From NCBI RefSeq assembly GCF_011440395.1, contig NZ_JAAOIX010000001.1, positions 1,162,402-1,226,401 of the forward strand: DNA of 64,000 nt. The letters run 5' to 3'. Every line of letters begins with the position of its first letter. Positions within the stretch are counted from its first letter, which is position 1. Position numbers and translations under genes: made by a program. This DNA comes from Pseudomaricurvus alcaniphilus. Lineage in GTDB: Bacteria; Pseudomonadota; Gammaproteobacteria; Pseudomonadales; Cellvibrionaceae. Positions 27,178-36,590 of this stretch are shown piece after piece. The notes beneath the pieces were generated by a model. It was not told the DNA's origin. It ran no database searches and saw only the letters and a list, made by a program, of their open reading frames with translations.

Positions 27178-28167
27178 TTAAGCAAACTCTTCGGTGTCGA
27201 TTTCCGCCTGGGTGGCGGCTGGGTAGCGCGGCCCGGTTACGCTGGTTTGATTGATCAACTCACCGGCGGCTTGCAAAATTGCCGCATCGATATCCAGCTC
27301 TGCGGCCTGGACATTTTCTTCGAGGTGAGCAATAGAACGAGTACCCGGAATGGGGATGATATGCTCGCCCTGGTTCAGTACCCAATTTAATGCCAGCTGC
27401 CCGGGGGTACAATTGGCCTGCGCAGCCAACTCCTTAAATGGCCCCAGCAACGTCATATTCGCGTCGAAGTTGGGCTGCTGAAAGCGCGGCATGCCGCGGC
27501 GGATGTCTTTCGCCTCCAGGGTTTCCGGGTCGTCGATGGTCGCGGTCAGGAAGCCACGAGCCAGCGGGCTGAACGCCACGAACGCCGCGCCAATATCCTT
27601 GCAGGCATCAAGCATGGCGATCTCCGCGTTGCGGGTCCAGAGTGAATATTCCGTCTGTACAGCGGCAATGGGGTGCACGGCGTGGGCCTTGCGCAGAGTC
27701 GCGGCAGACACTTCCGATAAACCCAGTGCCCCCACCTTGCCCTGCTCCACCATCCGCGCCATGACCCCGATCGTCTCCTCAATGGGTACCTGCTTGTCCC
27801 AGCGGTGCAAATAGTAAAGGTCGATATGATCCGTTTGCAGGCTCTGCAGCGCTCGCTCGACAGTTGCGACCAATGTCTCCGGCCGATTGTCGATCACTCG
27901 CTTGCCGTCGACCCCGGTCATGCCGCACTTGCTGGCCAGGAAAATCTCCTGCCGATAAACGCCCAGAGCTTTACCCAGCAGGATTTCATTGGCACCAAAG
28001 GCGTACAGCGCGGCAGTGTCGAAATGTCGCACCCCCAAATCAAAGGCCCGGTGCAGCAGGCGAATAGCGTCCGTTTCACCGGGCGCCTGGCCGTAGGCGT
28101 GATTGAGGTTCATACAGCCGAGGCCCATGGCCGGGACTTTGCGAGTGTCAATGGTGCGCTGTAGCAT
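27178..28167 (-). CDS. Aldo/keto reductase
   Basis: A 329-residue (alpha/beta)8 NADPH-dependent oxidoreductase of the YghZ/Tas-like group. The catalytic tetrad is visible: Asp50 and Tyr55 (HFDTAALYAFGANE), Lys80 (ASKCGM) and His121 (YYLHRWD). The C-terminal NADPH-binding segment contains IPIPGTRSIAHLEENV. The substrate is unknown. Some lignin-degrading bacteria use such enzymes on aromatic aldehydes or ketones, and this gene is next to the lig block, but nothing in the sequence proves a link. A TGCGNTAA repeat array lies directly upstream. Confidence 0.88.
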   Translation of the reverse strand: MLQRTIDTRKVPAMGLGCMNLNHAYGQAPGETDAIRLLHRAFDLGVRHFDTAALYAFGANEILLGKALGVYRQEIFLASKCGMTGVDGKRVIDNRPETLVATVERALQSLQTDHIDLYYLHRWDKQVPIEETIGVMARMVEQGKVGALGLSEVSAATLRKAHAVHPIAAVQTEYSLWTRNAEIAMLDACKDIGAAFVAFSPLARGFLTATIDDPETLEAKDIRRGMPRFQQPNFDANMTLLGPFKELAAQANCTPGQLALNWVLNQGEHIIPIPGTRSIAHLEENVQAAELDIDAAILQAAGELINQTSVTGPRYPAATQAEIDTEEFA

Positions 28168-28177
28168 GAGCGTTTCC

Positions 28178-28261
28178 TGCGGTTAAATTTATTGCGATAA
28201 CTACTGCGGTAACTAATGCGATAAAAAAGTGCGCTAAAAAAATGCGATAAAAAAGTGCGAG
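28178..28261. repeat. Iteron-like array of TGCGNTAA, seven units
   Basis: TGCG starts at 28178, 28193, 28205, 28217, 28230, 28243 and 28256, so the spacing is 12-15 bases and settles at 13. The unit is roughly TGCGNTAANNNNN; the last copy is incomplete. Two 18-base stretches (28216-28233 and 28242-28259) are identical. It lies 11 bases upstream of the aldo/keto reductase start, in its promoter region. Confidence 0.7.
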
Positions 28262-28367
28262 CTACGGTCTGGGTGGTTAGCGGCACTGGCGAATACTAGC
28301 ACGGCGGTCGAGCGAGGAAAAAGCTCTGCCCCCGCCGAAGCGGGAAGCAGAGAACACGGAGTGCCCG

Positions 28368-29312
28368 TTAGCCTTGCAGTTGCTGCTCCAGTTCGTGCAG
28401 TACCTTGTAGCACGGCAGTACCTTGGCGACACTGGAGTTGGGCTCGCGGCCGTCGGCGATGGCGCTGAAAAATTCGCGATCCTGCAGTTCAATACCGTTC
28501 ATGGACACCGCCACCCTGGAAACATCCACGGGCTCTTCCTTGCCGTTCACCAGGTCGTCATAGCGGGCGATATAGGTGCCATTGTCGCAAATATAGCGGA
28601 AGAAAGTGCCCAGCGGGCCATCGTTATTGAACGACAGGGACAGGGTACAGATAGCGCCGTTCTCGGCCTGCAGCTGGATGGACATATCGAGGGCGATACC
28701 CAACTCCGGGTGAATCGGGCCCTGGATGGCGTTGGCCTTGACGATGGGTGAGCCGGCCTGGTAGGCAAACAAATCCACCGTGTGGGCGGCGTGGTGCCAC
28801 AACAGGTGGTCGGTCCAGGTGCGTGGCTCGCCCTTGGCATTGATGTTCTTGCGCCGGAAAAAATAGGTCTGCACGTCCATCTGCTGGATGTTCAGTTCGC
28901 CCGCCTTGATATGGTTGTGTACCCACTGGTGCGAGGGGTTGAAACGACGAGTGTGCCCCACCATGCACACCAGGCCGGTGTCTTTTTGGGTTTGCATCAC
29001 CGCCTCGGCATCGGCCCAGCTGTCGGCCAGGGGAATTTCCACCTGCACATGCTTGCCGGCCTGCATGCATTGAATGGATTCCGCCGCGTGCTGCTGGGTG
29101 GGTGTGCACAGAATTACCGCCTGTGCTTCGGTTGCTGCCAGCGCCTCGGCCAGATCCACCGACACATGACCAATACCGTATTGGTCTGCCACCTCCCGGG
29201 TTTTCTCCAGGTCGCGACCGACCAGGGATACCACCTCGACGCCGGCAATGTTCTTGATGCCGTCCAGGTGTTTGATACCAAAGGCGCCAGGGCCTACTAC
29301 CATAACTTTCAT
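28368..29312 (-). CDS. ligC: 4-carboxy-2-hydroxymuconate-6-semialdehyde dehydrogenase
   Basis: A 314-residue Gfo/Idh/MocA-family dehydrogenase, the length of Sphingobium LigC. It oxidises the cyclised product of LigAB cleavage to 2-pyrone-4,6-dicarboxylate with NAD(P)+. The N-terminal nucleotide fold is VMVVGPGAFGIKH (3-15). The family's usual EKP segment reads EIPLA, and LLWHHAAHTVDL is the active-site His region. It is last in the lig block, 165 bases after ligB. That gap holds two REP-like palindromes, so transcript stability or termination may separate it from the upstream genes. Confidence 0.88.
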   Translation of the reverse strand: MKVMVVGPGAFGIKHLDGIKNIAGVEVVSLVGRDLEKTREVADQYGIGHVSVDLAEALAATEAQAVILCTPTQQHAAESIQCMQAGKHVQVEIPLADSWADAEAVMQTQKDTGLVCMVGHTRRFNPSHQWVHNHIKAGELNIQQMDVQTYFFRRKNINAKGEPRTWTDHLLWHHAAHTVDLFAYQAGSPIVKANAIQGPIHPELGIALDMSIQLQAENGAICTLSLSFNNDGPLGTFFRYICDNGTYIARYDDLVNGKEEPVDVSRVAVSMNGIELQDREFFSAIADGREPNSSVAKVLPCYKVLHELEQQLQG

Positions 29313-29372
29313 AATCTTCTCCTGCCTTATTTTGTTCAGTTAACTAGTGTCCATCCAGGAACGCTGCTTTTT

Positions 29373-29442
29373 GTCATCCCCGCGCAGGCGGGGATCCAGT
29401 AACCGATTAAAATCTATGGATTCCCGCCTGCGCGGGAATGAC
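29373..29442. repeat. Paired REP-like palindromes (head-to-head)
   Basis: The element at 29373-29399 (CCCCGCGCAGGCGGGG core) and its inverse at 29418-29442 (TTCCCGCCTGCGCGGGAA) flank an 18-base spacer. The two are near reverse complements, so a large cruciform or RNA stem is possible. They sit between ligB and ligC inside a co-directional block and may give the two genes different mRNA levels. Confidence 0.75.
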
Positions 29443-29477
29443 GGCAAATTGGCAATTTCCTGGCTTCCGGATAGGTA

Positions 29478-30705
<1,228 letters not shown>

Positions 30706-30759
30706 AAATCCTCCTGTTATTTGCTATTTCGCTTTCTTAAAACGCTCATCAACAAGTAC

Positions 30760-31650
30760 TTAATCTTGCCAGTACAAGCGCATGGGGTTGTCCACCAACA
30801 GCTTCTGTTGCAGCTCCGCAGTGGGTGCGATTTTGGGAATAAAATCCACCAGCTTGCCGTCGTCGGGTACGTGGCTCTTCATATTAGGGTGCGGCCAGTC
30901 AGTGCCCCACAATACGCGATCCGGAAAGGCATCGACAATGTGGCGGGCGAAAGGGACCACGTCGCCGTAGTCCGGTGGCCCCGCCAAGGACAATCGCTCC
31001 GGACAGGTCACCTTGGACCAGAAGTTTTCGTGCTCGCGCATCAACTTTACAAACAGCTGGAATTCCGGGCCGTCCACCGGCTTGCTCACATCGGGCCGGC
31101 CCATATGGTCGACCACCACAGTGGTGGGCAGCGCGGTAAAGAAGTCGTACAGCTCCGGCAACTCCTGGGCTTCAAAATAAATCACGATGTGCCAGCCCAG
31201 ATGCTTGATGCGCTCGGCAATGGATTGCAGCGAATCGAAGGGCAGCGCATCCACCAGCCGTTTGACGAAATTAAACCGCACCCCGCGCACGCCGGCGGCG
31301 TGCAGCTGCTCCAGCTCGGCGTTGGTGACACTGCCCTTCACTGTCGCCACACCCCGGGCCATGCCGTTGGAGTGGTTGAGGGCATCGACCAAGGCGCGGT
31401 TATCGGCGCCGTGACAGGTAGCCTGGACAATCACATTGCGGGAGAAACCCAGGTAGTCGCGCAGGGCCCACAACTGGTCTTTGGAGGCGTCACACGGGGT
31501 GTACTTGCGCTCCGGTGCGAACGGGAACTGGTCGCCGGGGCCGAACACGTGGCAGTGGGCATCCACGGCACCGGCCGGCGGGGTGTAAGCGGGCTTCGAC
31601 GGCGACTGGTGCCAGTGCAGCCAATCGGCATCCATAGTGAACTTGCTCAT
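30760..31650 (-). CDS. ligI: 2-pyrone-4,6-dicarboxylate hydrolase (lactonase)
   Basis: A 296-residue amidohydrolase-superfamily enzyme that opens 2-pyrone-4,6-dicarboxylate to 4-oxalomesaconate. DAHCHVFGP (30-38) is the strand-1 motif, and Asp251 in LWGTDWPHPN is the strand-8 Asp acting as general base. IRFNF-like VRGVRFNFVKRLVD contributes carboxylate binding. LigI is unusual in its superfamily in working without a metal. The start overlaps the ligJ stop (ATGA). Confidence 0.93.
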   Translation of the reverse strand: MSKFTMDADWLHWHQSPSKPAYTPPAGAVDAHCHVFGPGDQFPFAPERKYTPCDASKDQLWALRDYLGFSRNVIVQATCHGADNRALVDALNHSNGMARGVATVKGSVTNAELEQLHAAGVRGVRFNFVKRLVDALPFDSLQSIAERIKHLGWHIVIYFEAQELPELYDFFTALPTTVVVDHMGRPDVSKPVDGPEFQLFVKLMREHENFWSKVTCPERLSLAGPPDYGDVVPFARHIVDAFPDRVLWGTDWPHPNMKSHVPDDGKLVDFIPKIAPTAELQQKLLVDNPMRLYWQD

Positions 31651-32666
31651 AGGCCCCTCCCCTTAAGGCTGGCATCCAGCCGCGGATAGACTTTGCGGGC
31701 GTTACCTTCATAGACCTTGTAGCGGTCTTCTTCGTTCAGGTTCAAGGCGTCCACATAGCGTTTGGTGTCATCGAAATACTGCCCGGTCTCCGGATCGATA
31801 CCGCGCACGGCGCCAACCATTTCCGAGCCGAACAGGATGTTGTCGATATCGATCACCCGGAACAACAGATCGATGCCGGGCTGGTGGTAGACACAGGTAT
31901 CGAAGTAGACGTTTTTCATCACGTGCTCGGCCAGCGGCGGCTGCTTGAGCATATCCGCCAGGCCGCGGAAACGACCCCAGTGGTAGGGTACCGCGCCGCC
32001 GCCGTGGGGAATGATAAAGCGCAGATCGGGAAAATCCTTGAACAGGTTGCCCTGCAGAAACTGCATAAACGCGGTGGTGTCGGCGTTCAGGTAGTGGGCG
32101 CCGGTGGCGTGAAAGTTGTGATTGCAGGATCCGGACACATGCACCATGGCCGGCACATCCAGCTCCACCATCTTTTCATAGAAGGGGTACCAGCTGCGAT
32201 CGGTCAGGGGCGCCGAGGTCCAGTGACCGCCGGACGGATCCGGGTTCAGGTTGCAGCCGACAAAACCCAGCTCGTTGACGCAGCGCTCCAGCTCGGCCAC
32301 AGAGTTGGCGATGGAGACACCGGGCGACTGGGGCAGCTGGCAGACACCGATAAAGTACTCAGGGTACAAGTCCACCACCCGCTTGATCAGGTCGTTACAG
32401 GCTGAGGTCCACTGCTTGGACACCGCCTCATTGCCGACGTGATGAGCCATGGTGGAGGCGCGGGGCGAAAAGATGGTCATATCGGCGCCGCGCTCTTGCA
32501 ACAAGCGCAACTGGTTCTGCTCGACGCTCTCGCGAATCTGGTCGTCGCTGATGGTCGGTACTTCTGGCAGCGCAGTGCCCTTTTTAAAGGCCTCGATTTG
32601 CGCCTCGCGAAACAGCTGGTGCGGCTCCGGTGCAGTGGTGTAGTGTCCGTGACAATCAATAATCAT
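31647..32666 (-). CDS. ligJ: 4-oxalomesaconate hydratase, amidohydrolase-type
   Basis: A 339-residue metal-dependent amidohydrolase-fold hydratase, close to the length of Sphingobium LigJ. It adds water to the (tautomerised) 4-oxalomesaconate to give 4-carboxy-4-hydroxy-2-oxoadipate. The zinc-site motif DCHGHY opens the protein. MVHVSGSCNHNFHATGAHY, IIPHGGGAVPYHWGRF and ILFGSEMVGAVRG are the later active-site loops. It lies six bases after the DUF1932-type dehydrogenase and overlaps ligI by four. Confidence 0.92.
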   Translation of the reverse strand: MIIDCHGHYTTAPEPHQLFREAQIEAFKKGTALPEVPTISDDQIRESVEQNQLRLLQERGADMTIFSPRASTMAHHVGNEAVSKQWTSACNDLIKRVVDLYPEYFIGVCQLPQSPGVSIANSVAELERCVNELGFVGCNLNPDPSGGHWTSAPLTDRSWYPFYEKMVELDVPAMVHVSGSCNHNFHATGAHYLNADTTAFMQFLQGNLFKDFPDLRFIIPHGGGAVPYHWGRFRGLADMLKQPPLAEHVMKNVYFDTCVYHQPGIDLLFRVIDIDNILFGSEMVGAVRGIDPETGQYFDDTKRYVDALNLNEEDRYKVYEGNARKVYPRLDASLKGRGL

Positions 32667-32672
32667 AGCGCA

Positions 32673-33593
32673 TTACTCGTGTGGGTTATTGTGTTGATCG
32701 AGCTGGGCCTGCATGGCATCGAGCATTCCCCCCAGGGTCGGCTCCTGCAGCAGGCTGTGAAATTGTGCCGCCCAGGCCTGGCGCTCGACGCAGCCCTCGC
32801 TCATCCAGGGGGTCAAGCCGGCTTCATGTACGGTTTTGGCGACTTCGCGCATCTCTGCCGCGCGCCGGCCGCCGTGCTGCAACGAGCGGGAAATCAGGTA
32901 CTGGGCGTGTTGCGACCAATCCGGGCGGGGAAACAAGTCGTTGAGCGATTCCAGCACCGCCCCATCGACGCCGTAATAGCGGGCTGCCAACAGCGACTCG
33001 GTGACCAGGGCTTCCATACCCTTGATGATGACGCTGCGGCACATCTTGGTGGCGGCAGCGACGCCCAGTGACGGCGACACGGCTCGCATGGCGCTAAAGC
33101 CCAGGTCGCGGCCCAAAATTTCGAAATCGCTGGCTTGTGGCCCCGCCAATAACATCGGCGCAGCACTGCGCTGCGGTCCGATGGGCGACATGATGGCCGC
33201 CTCGACAAAGCGCCCACCCACTTTTTCCACCGCGTGACTGAGTTGTTGCTTGGTCACGGGCGAGACGGAATTCAAATCCACGAACCAGGTATTATCGGCC
33301 AGGCCCGGCAAGATAGCGCGCGCCGCGTTTATGGCCTGGTCGGCGGTGACGGCAGACAGCACCAGCTGGCAGTTCAAGGCCGCACTCGCGCCGCTGCTGG
33401 CGCGCTGCAGGCGCGTATCTTGCGCTCCAGCTAAAGCAGCCAGCGCCTGGTAATTTTTTGCCGCCGCACTATCGGCCCGGTCGAGCTGCGCATCCCAAAC
33501 CTGCAGCTCCACGGCCGAGCCGCGCAGCAGGTCTTCCGCCAGGGTGCGACCGACCTCCCCCAGACCGAGCAGGCATATGCGCTCAATGTTCAT
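32673..33593 (-). CDS. NAD(P)-binding dehydrogenase with DUF1932-type C-terminal domain
   Basis: A 306-residue protein of the 3-hydroxyisobutyrate / 6-phosphogluconate dehydrogenase superfamily. The Rossmann motif is GLGEVG (10-15). FVDLNSVSPVTKQQL and GRFVEAAIMSPIG follow, then GVAAATKMCRSVIIKGMEAL, where the family's catalytic Lys sits. The C-terminal helical domain resembles DUF1932. It is not a known step of the protocatechuate 4,5-pathway, yet it is locked into the operon: its start overlaps the tautomerase stop (TAATG) and ligJ follows six bases later. It may handle a side product or an alternative substrate. Confidence 0.85.
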   Translation of the reverse strand: MNIERICLLGLGEVGRTLAEDLLRGSAVELQVWDAQLDRADSAAAKNYQALAALAGAQDTRLQRASSGASAALNCQLVLSAVTADQAINAARAILPGLADNTWFVDLNSVSPVTKQQLSHAVEKVGGRFVEAAIMSPIGPQRSAAPMLLAGPQASDFEILGRDLGFSAMRAVSPSLGVAAATKMCRSVIIKGMEALVTESLLAARYYGVDGAVLESLNDLFPRPDWSQHAQYLISRSLQHGGRRAAEMREVAKTVHEAGLTPWMSEGCVERQAWAAQFHSLLQEPTLGGMLDAMQAQLDQHNNPHE

Positions 33594-34687
33594 TACTTGT
33601 TCACCTCAGTCGCGGGCACCAGCACCTCACCGCGCATCAGCAGGCGCGCAGTGCGCAGCAAGGCGGCGCGGTTGACCTGGAAAGTATCCAGCTGCGCGCT
33701 GCCGCTGACATCCATCTCCACGGTAAAAAAGCCGGTGGGGTGTTCCACGTCCAGTCGACAGACACCGTCGCGGGCCTGCAAACCGGTCACCTGCTCGGCC
33801 ACCGAGCCGGCCAGCATACAGGCACTGGCGACGCTGACTGAGCCCAACACACCGATGGCCTCGTGCACCCGATGGGGAATGAAAGTGCGGGTATTGATCG
33901 CACCGCCCGCCAGGGGGGCCGACACCAGGCTCATCTTCGGCACGGTCTTGTTGCTGACATCGCCGAGCTTCATCAGCGGCCCGACCGCCAAGCGGATCTG
34001 CTCGATGCGCGCCTTGAGCTCGGCATTGGCCTCCAGCTCAGCCGGGGACTCACTGCCGCTGAGACCGAAATCGCCGGCCTTCAACAGCACCACCGGCATA
34101 CCGTTGTCGATGCAGGTAACCTCGACCCCCTCGACCCGGTCGACAATATTGCCGGTGGGCAGCAGTGCACCGCAGCTGGAGCCGGCAATGTCGAGAAAAT
34201 CAATCGGCACCGGCGCAGCGGTACCGGGTACGCCGTCGATACGGGCGTCGCCCTGGTAGTTGACCCGGCGCCCGGGGGTTTCCACCCGCGCCACCGCTCG
34301 CGCGCCGGTATTGACCATATGGATGCGCACGTCGGTAAATCCTTCCGCCGCGTCCACCAGCCCGCGCTCGATGGCAAAGGGGCCGACACCGGCGAGGATA
34401 TTGCCGCAGTTCTGCGAGTCACTGACTTCCGCCTTGTCCACTACCACCTGCAGGAACAGGTAATCCACATCGGTGTCCGGATCCGCCGATGGGCTGACAA
34501 TGGCCACCTTGCTGGTGAGCGGATGGGCACCGCCCATACCATCGATCTGGCGCTCATCGGGAGAGCCCATGGCGGCCAGCAACAGCCGATTGCGGGCAGC
34601 GGTATCGGCGGGCAAATCGGAGGCGAGAAAATACAAGCCCTTGGAAGTGCCGCCGCGCATCACCATGCAGGGAATGGCCGTTTGCAT
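33593..34687 (-). CDS. 4-oxalomesaconate tautomerase, PrpF/GalD/LigU family
   Basis: A 364-residue diaminopimelate-epimerase-fold isomerase. It moves the double bond or tautomerises 4-oxalomesaconate between LigI and LigJ. RGGTSKG (11-17), Lys60 (HPLTSK) and Cys94 (SQNCGN) are present; their spacing matches the Lys and Cys proposed as acid/base residues in LigU. GGAINTRTFIPHRVHEAIGV is the second-half motif. GalD (keto-enol) and LigU (allylic shift) are both in this family, and sequence reading alone does not say which chemistry applies. It lies between ligK (three bases) and the DUF1932 dehydrogenase. Confidence 0.87.
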   Translation of the reverse strand: MQTAIPCMVMRGGTSKGLYFLASDLPADTAARNRLLLAAMGSPDERQIDGMGGAHPLTSKVAIVSPSADPDTDVDYLFLQVVVDKAEVSDSQNCGNILAGVGPFAIERGLVDAAEGFTDVRIHMVNTGARAVARVETPGRRVNYQGDARIDGVPGTAAPVPIDFLDIAGSSCGALLPTGNIVDRVEGVEVTCIDNGMPVVLLKAGDFGLSGSESPAELEANAELKARIEQIRLAVGPLMKLGDVSNKTVPKMSLVSAPLAGGAINTRTFIPHRVHEAIGVLGSVSVASACMLAGSVAEQVTGLQARDGVCRLDVEHPTGFFTVEMDVSGSAQLDTFQVNRAALLRTARLLMRGEVLVPATEVNK

Positions 34688-34690
34688 GGC

Positions 34691-35380
34691 TTATACGTCC
34701 TGCAGGGTTTTGACGTAGCGCAGGCCCTTCTCGGCCAGGCGCGGGCGCATATTGTAAACGTCCAGCCCCAGTTCCCCGGCTTCGAACCGAACCCGTTTGG
34801 CCTCTTCATTGGCGCTGCGCTGGGCCACTTTGGCCTGTACCGCTTCGGCTTCTTCGCGACGCACCACCACCACGCCGTCATCGTCGGCGACGATCAGGTC
34901 ACCGGGGTTGATCAGGGCGCCGGCACAGACCACTGGAATATTGACGTTACCCACGGTTTCCTTGACACAGCCCTGGGCAAATACCGCCTTGGACCAGACC
35001 GGAAAACCCATCTCGGTAAGGGTGGCGATATCCCGCACCCCGGCGTCCATGATCAGGCCGATCACACCGCGCGCCTTGAGCGAAGTCGCCAGCAGATCGC
35101 CGAAATAGCCGTCTTCACAGGGACTGGTGGGTGCTACCACCAGCACATCACCGGGGCGACACTGCTCTACCGCCACGTGCAGCATCCAGTTGTCACCGGG
35201 AGCCACCTCGCAGGTCACCGCAGGGCCGGCAATTTTGGCGGGACGATAAATGGGTTTCATGTAGGAGGCGAGCAGCCCCTTGCGTCCCTGGGCTTCGTGC
35301 ACAGTGGCGACTTCCGCCCCCTGGTACAGGCTGACGATATTGTCCGGTACGCGTTCGATATCGGTAACACAAACTGGCAT
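34691..35380 (-). CDS. ligK: 4-carboxy-4-hydroxy-2-oxoadipate (CHA) aldolase
   Basis: A 229-residue class II (metal-dependent) pyruvate aldolase, the last step of the pathway, giving pyruvate and oxaloacetate. [43 protein letters not shown] (with the active-site Arg and Asp) and [14 protein letters not shown] are typical of HMG/CHA aldolases. It also acts on 4-hydroxy-4-methyl-2-oxoglutarate in relatives. It is the first gene of the lig operon, with GGGAG in its ribosome-binding site. Confidence 0.93.
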   Translation of the reverse strand: MPVCVTDIERVPDNIVSLYQGAEVATVHEAQGRKGLLASYMKPIYRPAKIAGPAVTCEVAPGDNWMLHVAVEQCRPGDVLVVAPTSPCEDGYFGDLLATSLKARGVIGLIMDAGVRDIATLTEMGFPVWSKAVFAQGCVKETVGNVNIPVVCAGALINPGDLIVADDDGVVVVRREEAEAVQAKVAQRSANEEAKRVRFEAGELGLDVYNMRPRLAEKGLRYVKTLQDV

Positions 35381-35570
35381 GGTCTACTCCCTGAACTATA
35401 TAACTTGAGCTGATGGATAGGTTTTATGGGGGCTATCATACGCCCAGGCGCCCGAATTGGGATGTTCGAATACCGCTCCAGGATATTAGTTTTTTCTATA
35501 ATGCCCTGCATTTCCAACAATAAACAGCGCCAACACAGGCGCCAGGGGCACCAACGCAGGGGCCTGTGGG
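35381..35570 (-). promoter_or_regulatory. lig operon promoter region
   Basis: The 190 bases between the AraC gene end and ligK hold three items. A minus-strand TATGAT box (35435-35440) has no good -35, which suits activator control. The 18-mer ATTAGTTTTTTCTATAAT (35485-35502) is almost identical to one upstream of the LysR regulator. A CACAGGC / GCCTGTG inverted repeat (35534-35568) just after the AraC stop may be a weak terminator. The promoter assignment is tentative. Confidence 0.4.
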
Positions 35571-36590
35571 TCAACTCTGATGCGCGGCTATGGGTTTATG
35601 GGTTTTTAGCCGGTAGTCCCGCGGGGTGACTCCGGTCCAGCTTTTAAAGGCTCGGGCAAAGACCGCCGGGTCGGAAAAGCCCAGCGCTTCGGCCACCTCC
35701 CCGAGGGGCATGGTGTGACTGGTGAGCAACCAAATCGCCCGGTCGCGGCGCACCAGATCCTTGATCTGCTGGTAGGAAGTGCCCTCCTGCTTGAGCTTGC
35801 GCATCAGGGTGCGCTTGGTCATATGCAGGCTTTGCGCCGCCTCTTCGATCACCGGAAAGCCATCGCGCAGATATCTTTTGAGCAGTTTTTGCAGGTCAAA
35901 CGCGACACTGAAGTCGGTGGTTGGCTGCATAAACAGTTCCATCGGGCAGCGCTCAATAAACGCCCTCAGTGCCGACAAGCTTTGTGACACTTCGCGCTGC
36001 AGAAACTTGCTGTGAAAAGAAAAGCCCAGCTCGGGCTGGTCAAACCGATGCTGGCCGGGAAACAGGTACGCGTACTCGCTCACGTGCGCGGGTTTGGGAT
36101 AATTAAAATAGACTTCGTTGAGCGTGACATTTTCCGAGATCAGCCAGGAGGCCATGCGGTGCCAGGCCATCAAAGTGATTTCGGCAAACAAGTGGTGTGG
36201 GTCAGTTTCCGGCGTACTCATGTGAAACAAAAGCGCGGCACTTTCACCATTGACCGCAAGCCGCAGGGTATAAGCCCCGCTGACCATGCCGTAAAATCGA
36301 ATCCCCTCGCGCAGGGCTTTGCCAAGACTGGGCTCCAGAATGGCAAGCTTGCCCATCAGGTAAAAGGCGCCACGGGGTATAGGCGACACCGACAAGCCCA
36401 TGGATTCATCCTGCAGGTGATCCCAAATGCTTTCGACAATGATTGCCAGCTTTTCGGTTTCCACCCGCACATCCGGGGCATCGATATCCGCCGGACTGAG
36501 ATTGGCGGCGGCCAGCAACTTATCCCCGTCCAGGCCCTTGTCTACCGCCAGGTGATAGAGCTGGCTGACAAAGGCATTGGCCGCACTCAT
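35571..36590 (-). CDS. AraC-family transcriptional regulator (OruR/ArgR-like N-terminal domain)
   Basis: A 339-residue regulator with an N-terminal ligand-binding domain of the arabinose-binding-like type (about 15-205; YRMGKLAILEPSLG-like YLMGKLAILEPSLGKALREG) and a C-terminal AraC HTH pair (about 235-332; EEAAQSLHMTKRTLMRKLKQ and EVAEALGFSDPAVFARAFKSW). Its start overlaps the amidohydrolase stop by four bases, so it belongs to the hydroxycinnamate operon while lying directly upstream of the lig promoter. It may couple the two blocks. The ligand is unknown. Confidence 0.86.
   Translation of the reverse strand: MSAANAFVSQLYHLAVDKGLDGDKLLAAANLSPADIDAPDVRVETEKLAIIVESIWDHLQDESMGLSVSPIPRGAFYLMGKLAILEPSLGKALREGIRFYGMVSGAYTLRLAVNGESAALLFHMSTPETDPHHLFAEITLMAWHRMASWLISENVTLNEVYFNYPKPAHVSEYAYLFPGQHRFDQPELGFSFHSKFLQREVSQSLSALRAFIERCPMELFMQPTTDFSVAFDLQKLLKRYLRDGFPVIEEAAQSLHMTKRTLMRKLKQEGTSYQQIKDLVRRDRAIWLLTSHTMPLGEVAEALGFSDPAVFARAFKSWTGVTPRDYRLKTHKPIAAHQS

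Noticed and set aside
28178-28261. Replication origin iterons
   Set aside because: No rep gene, DnaA boxes or AT-rich melting region lie nearby, and the surroundings are chromosomal catabolic genes.
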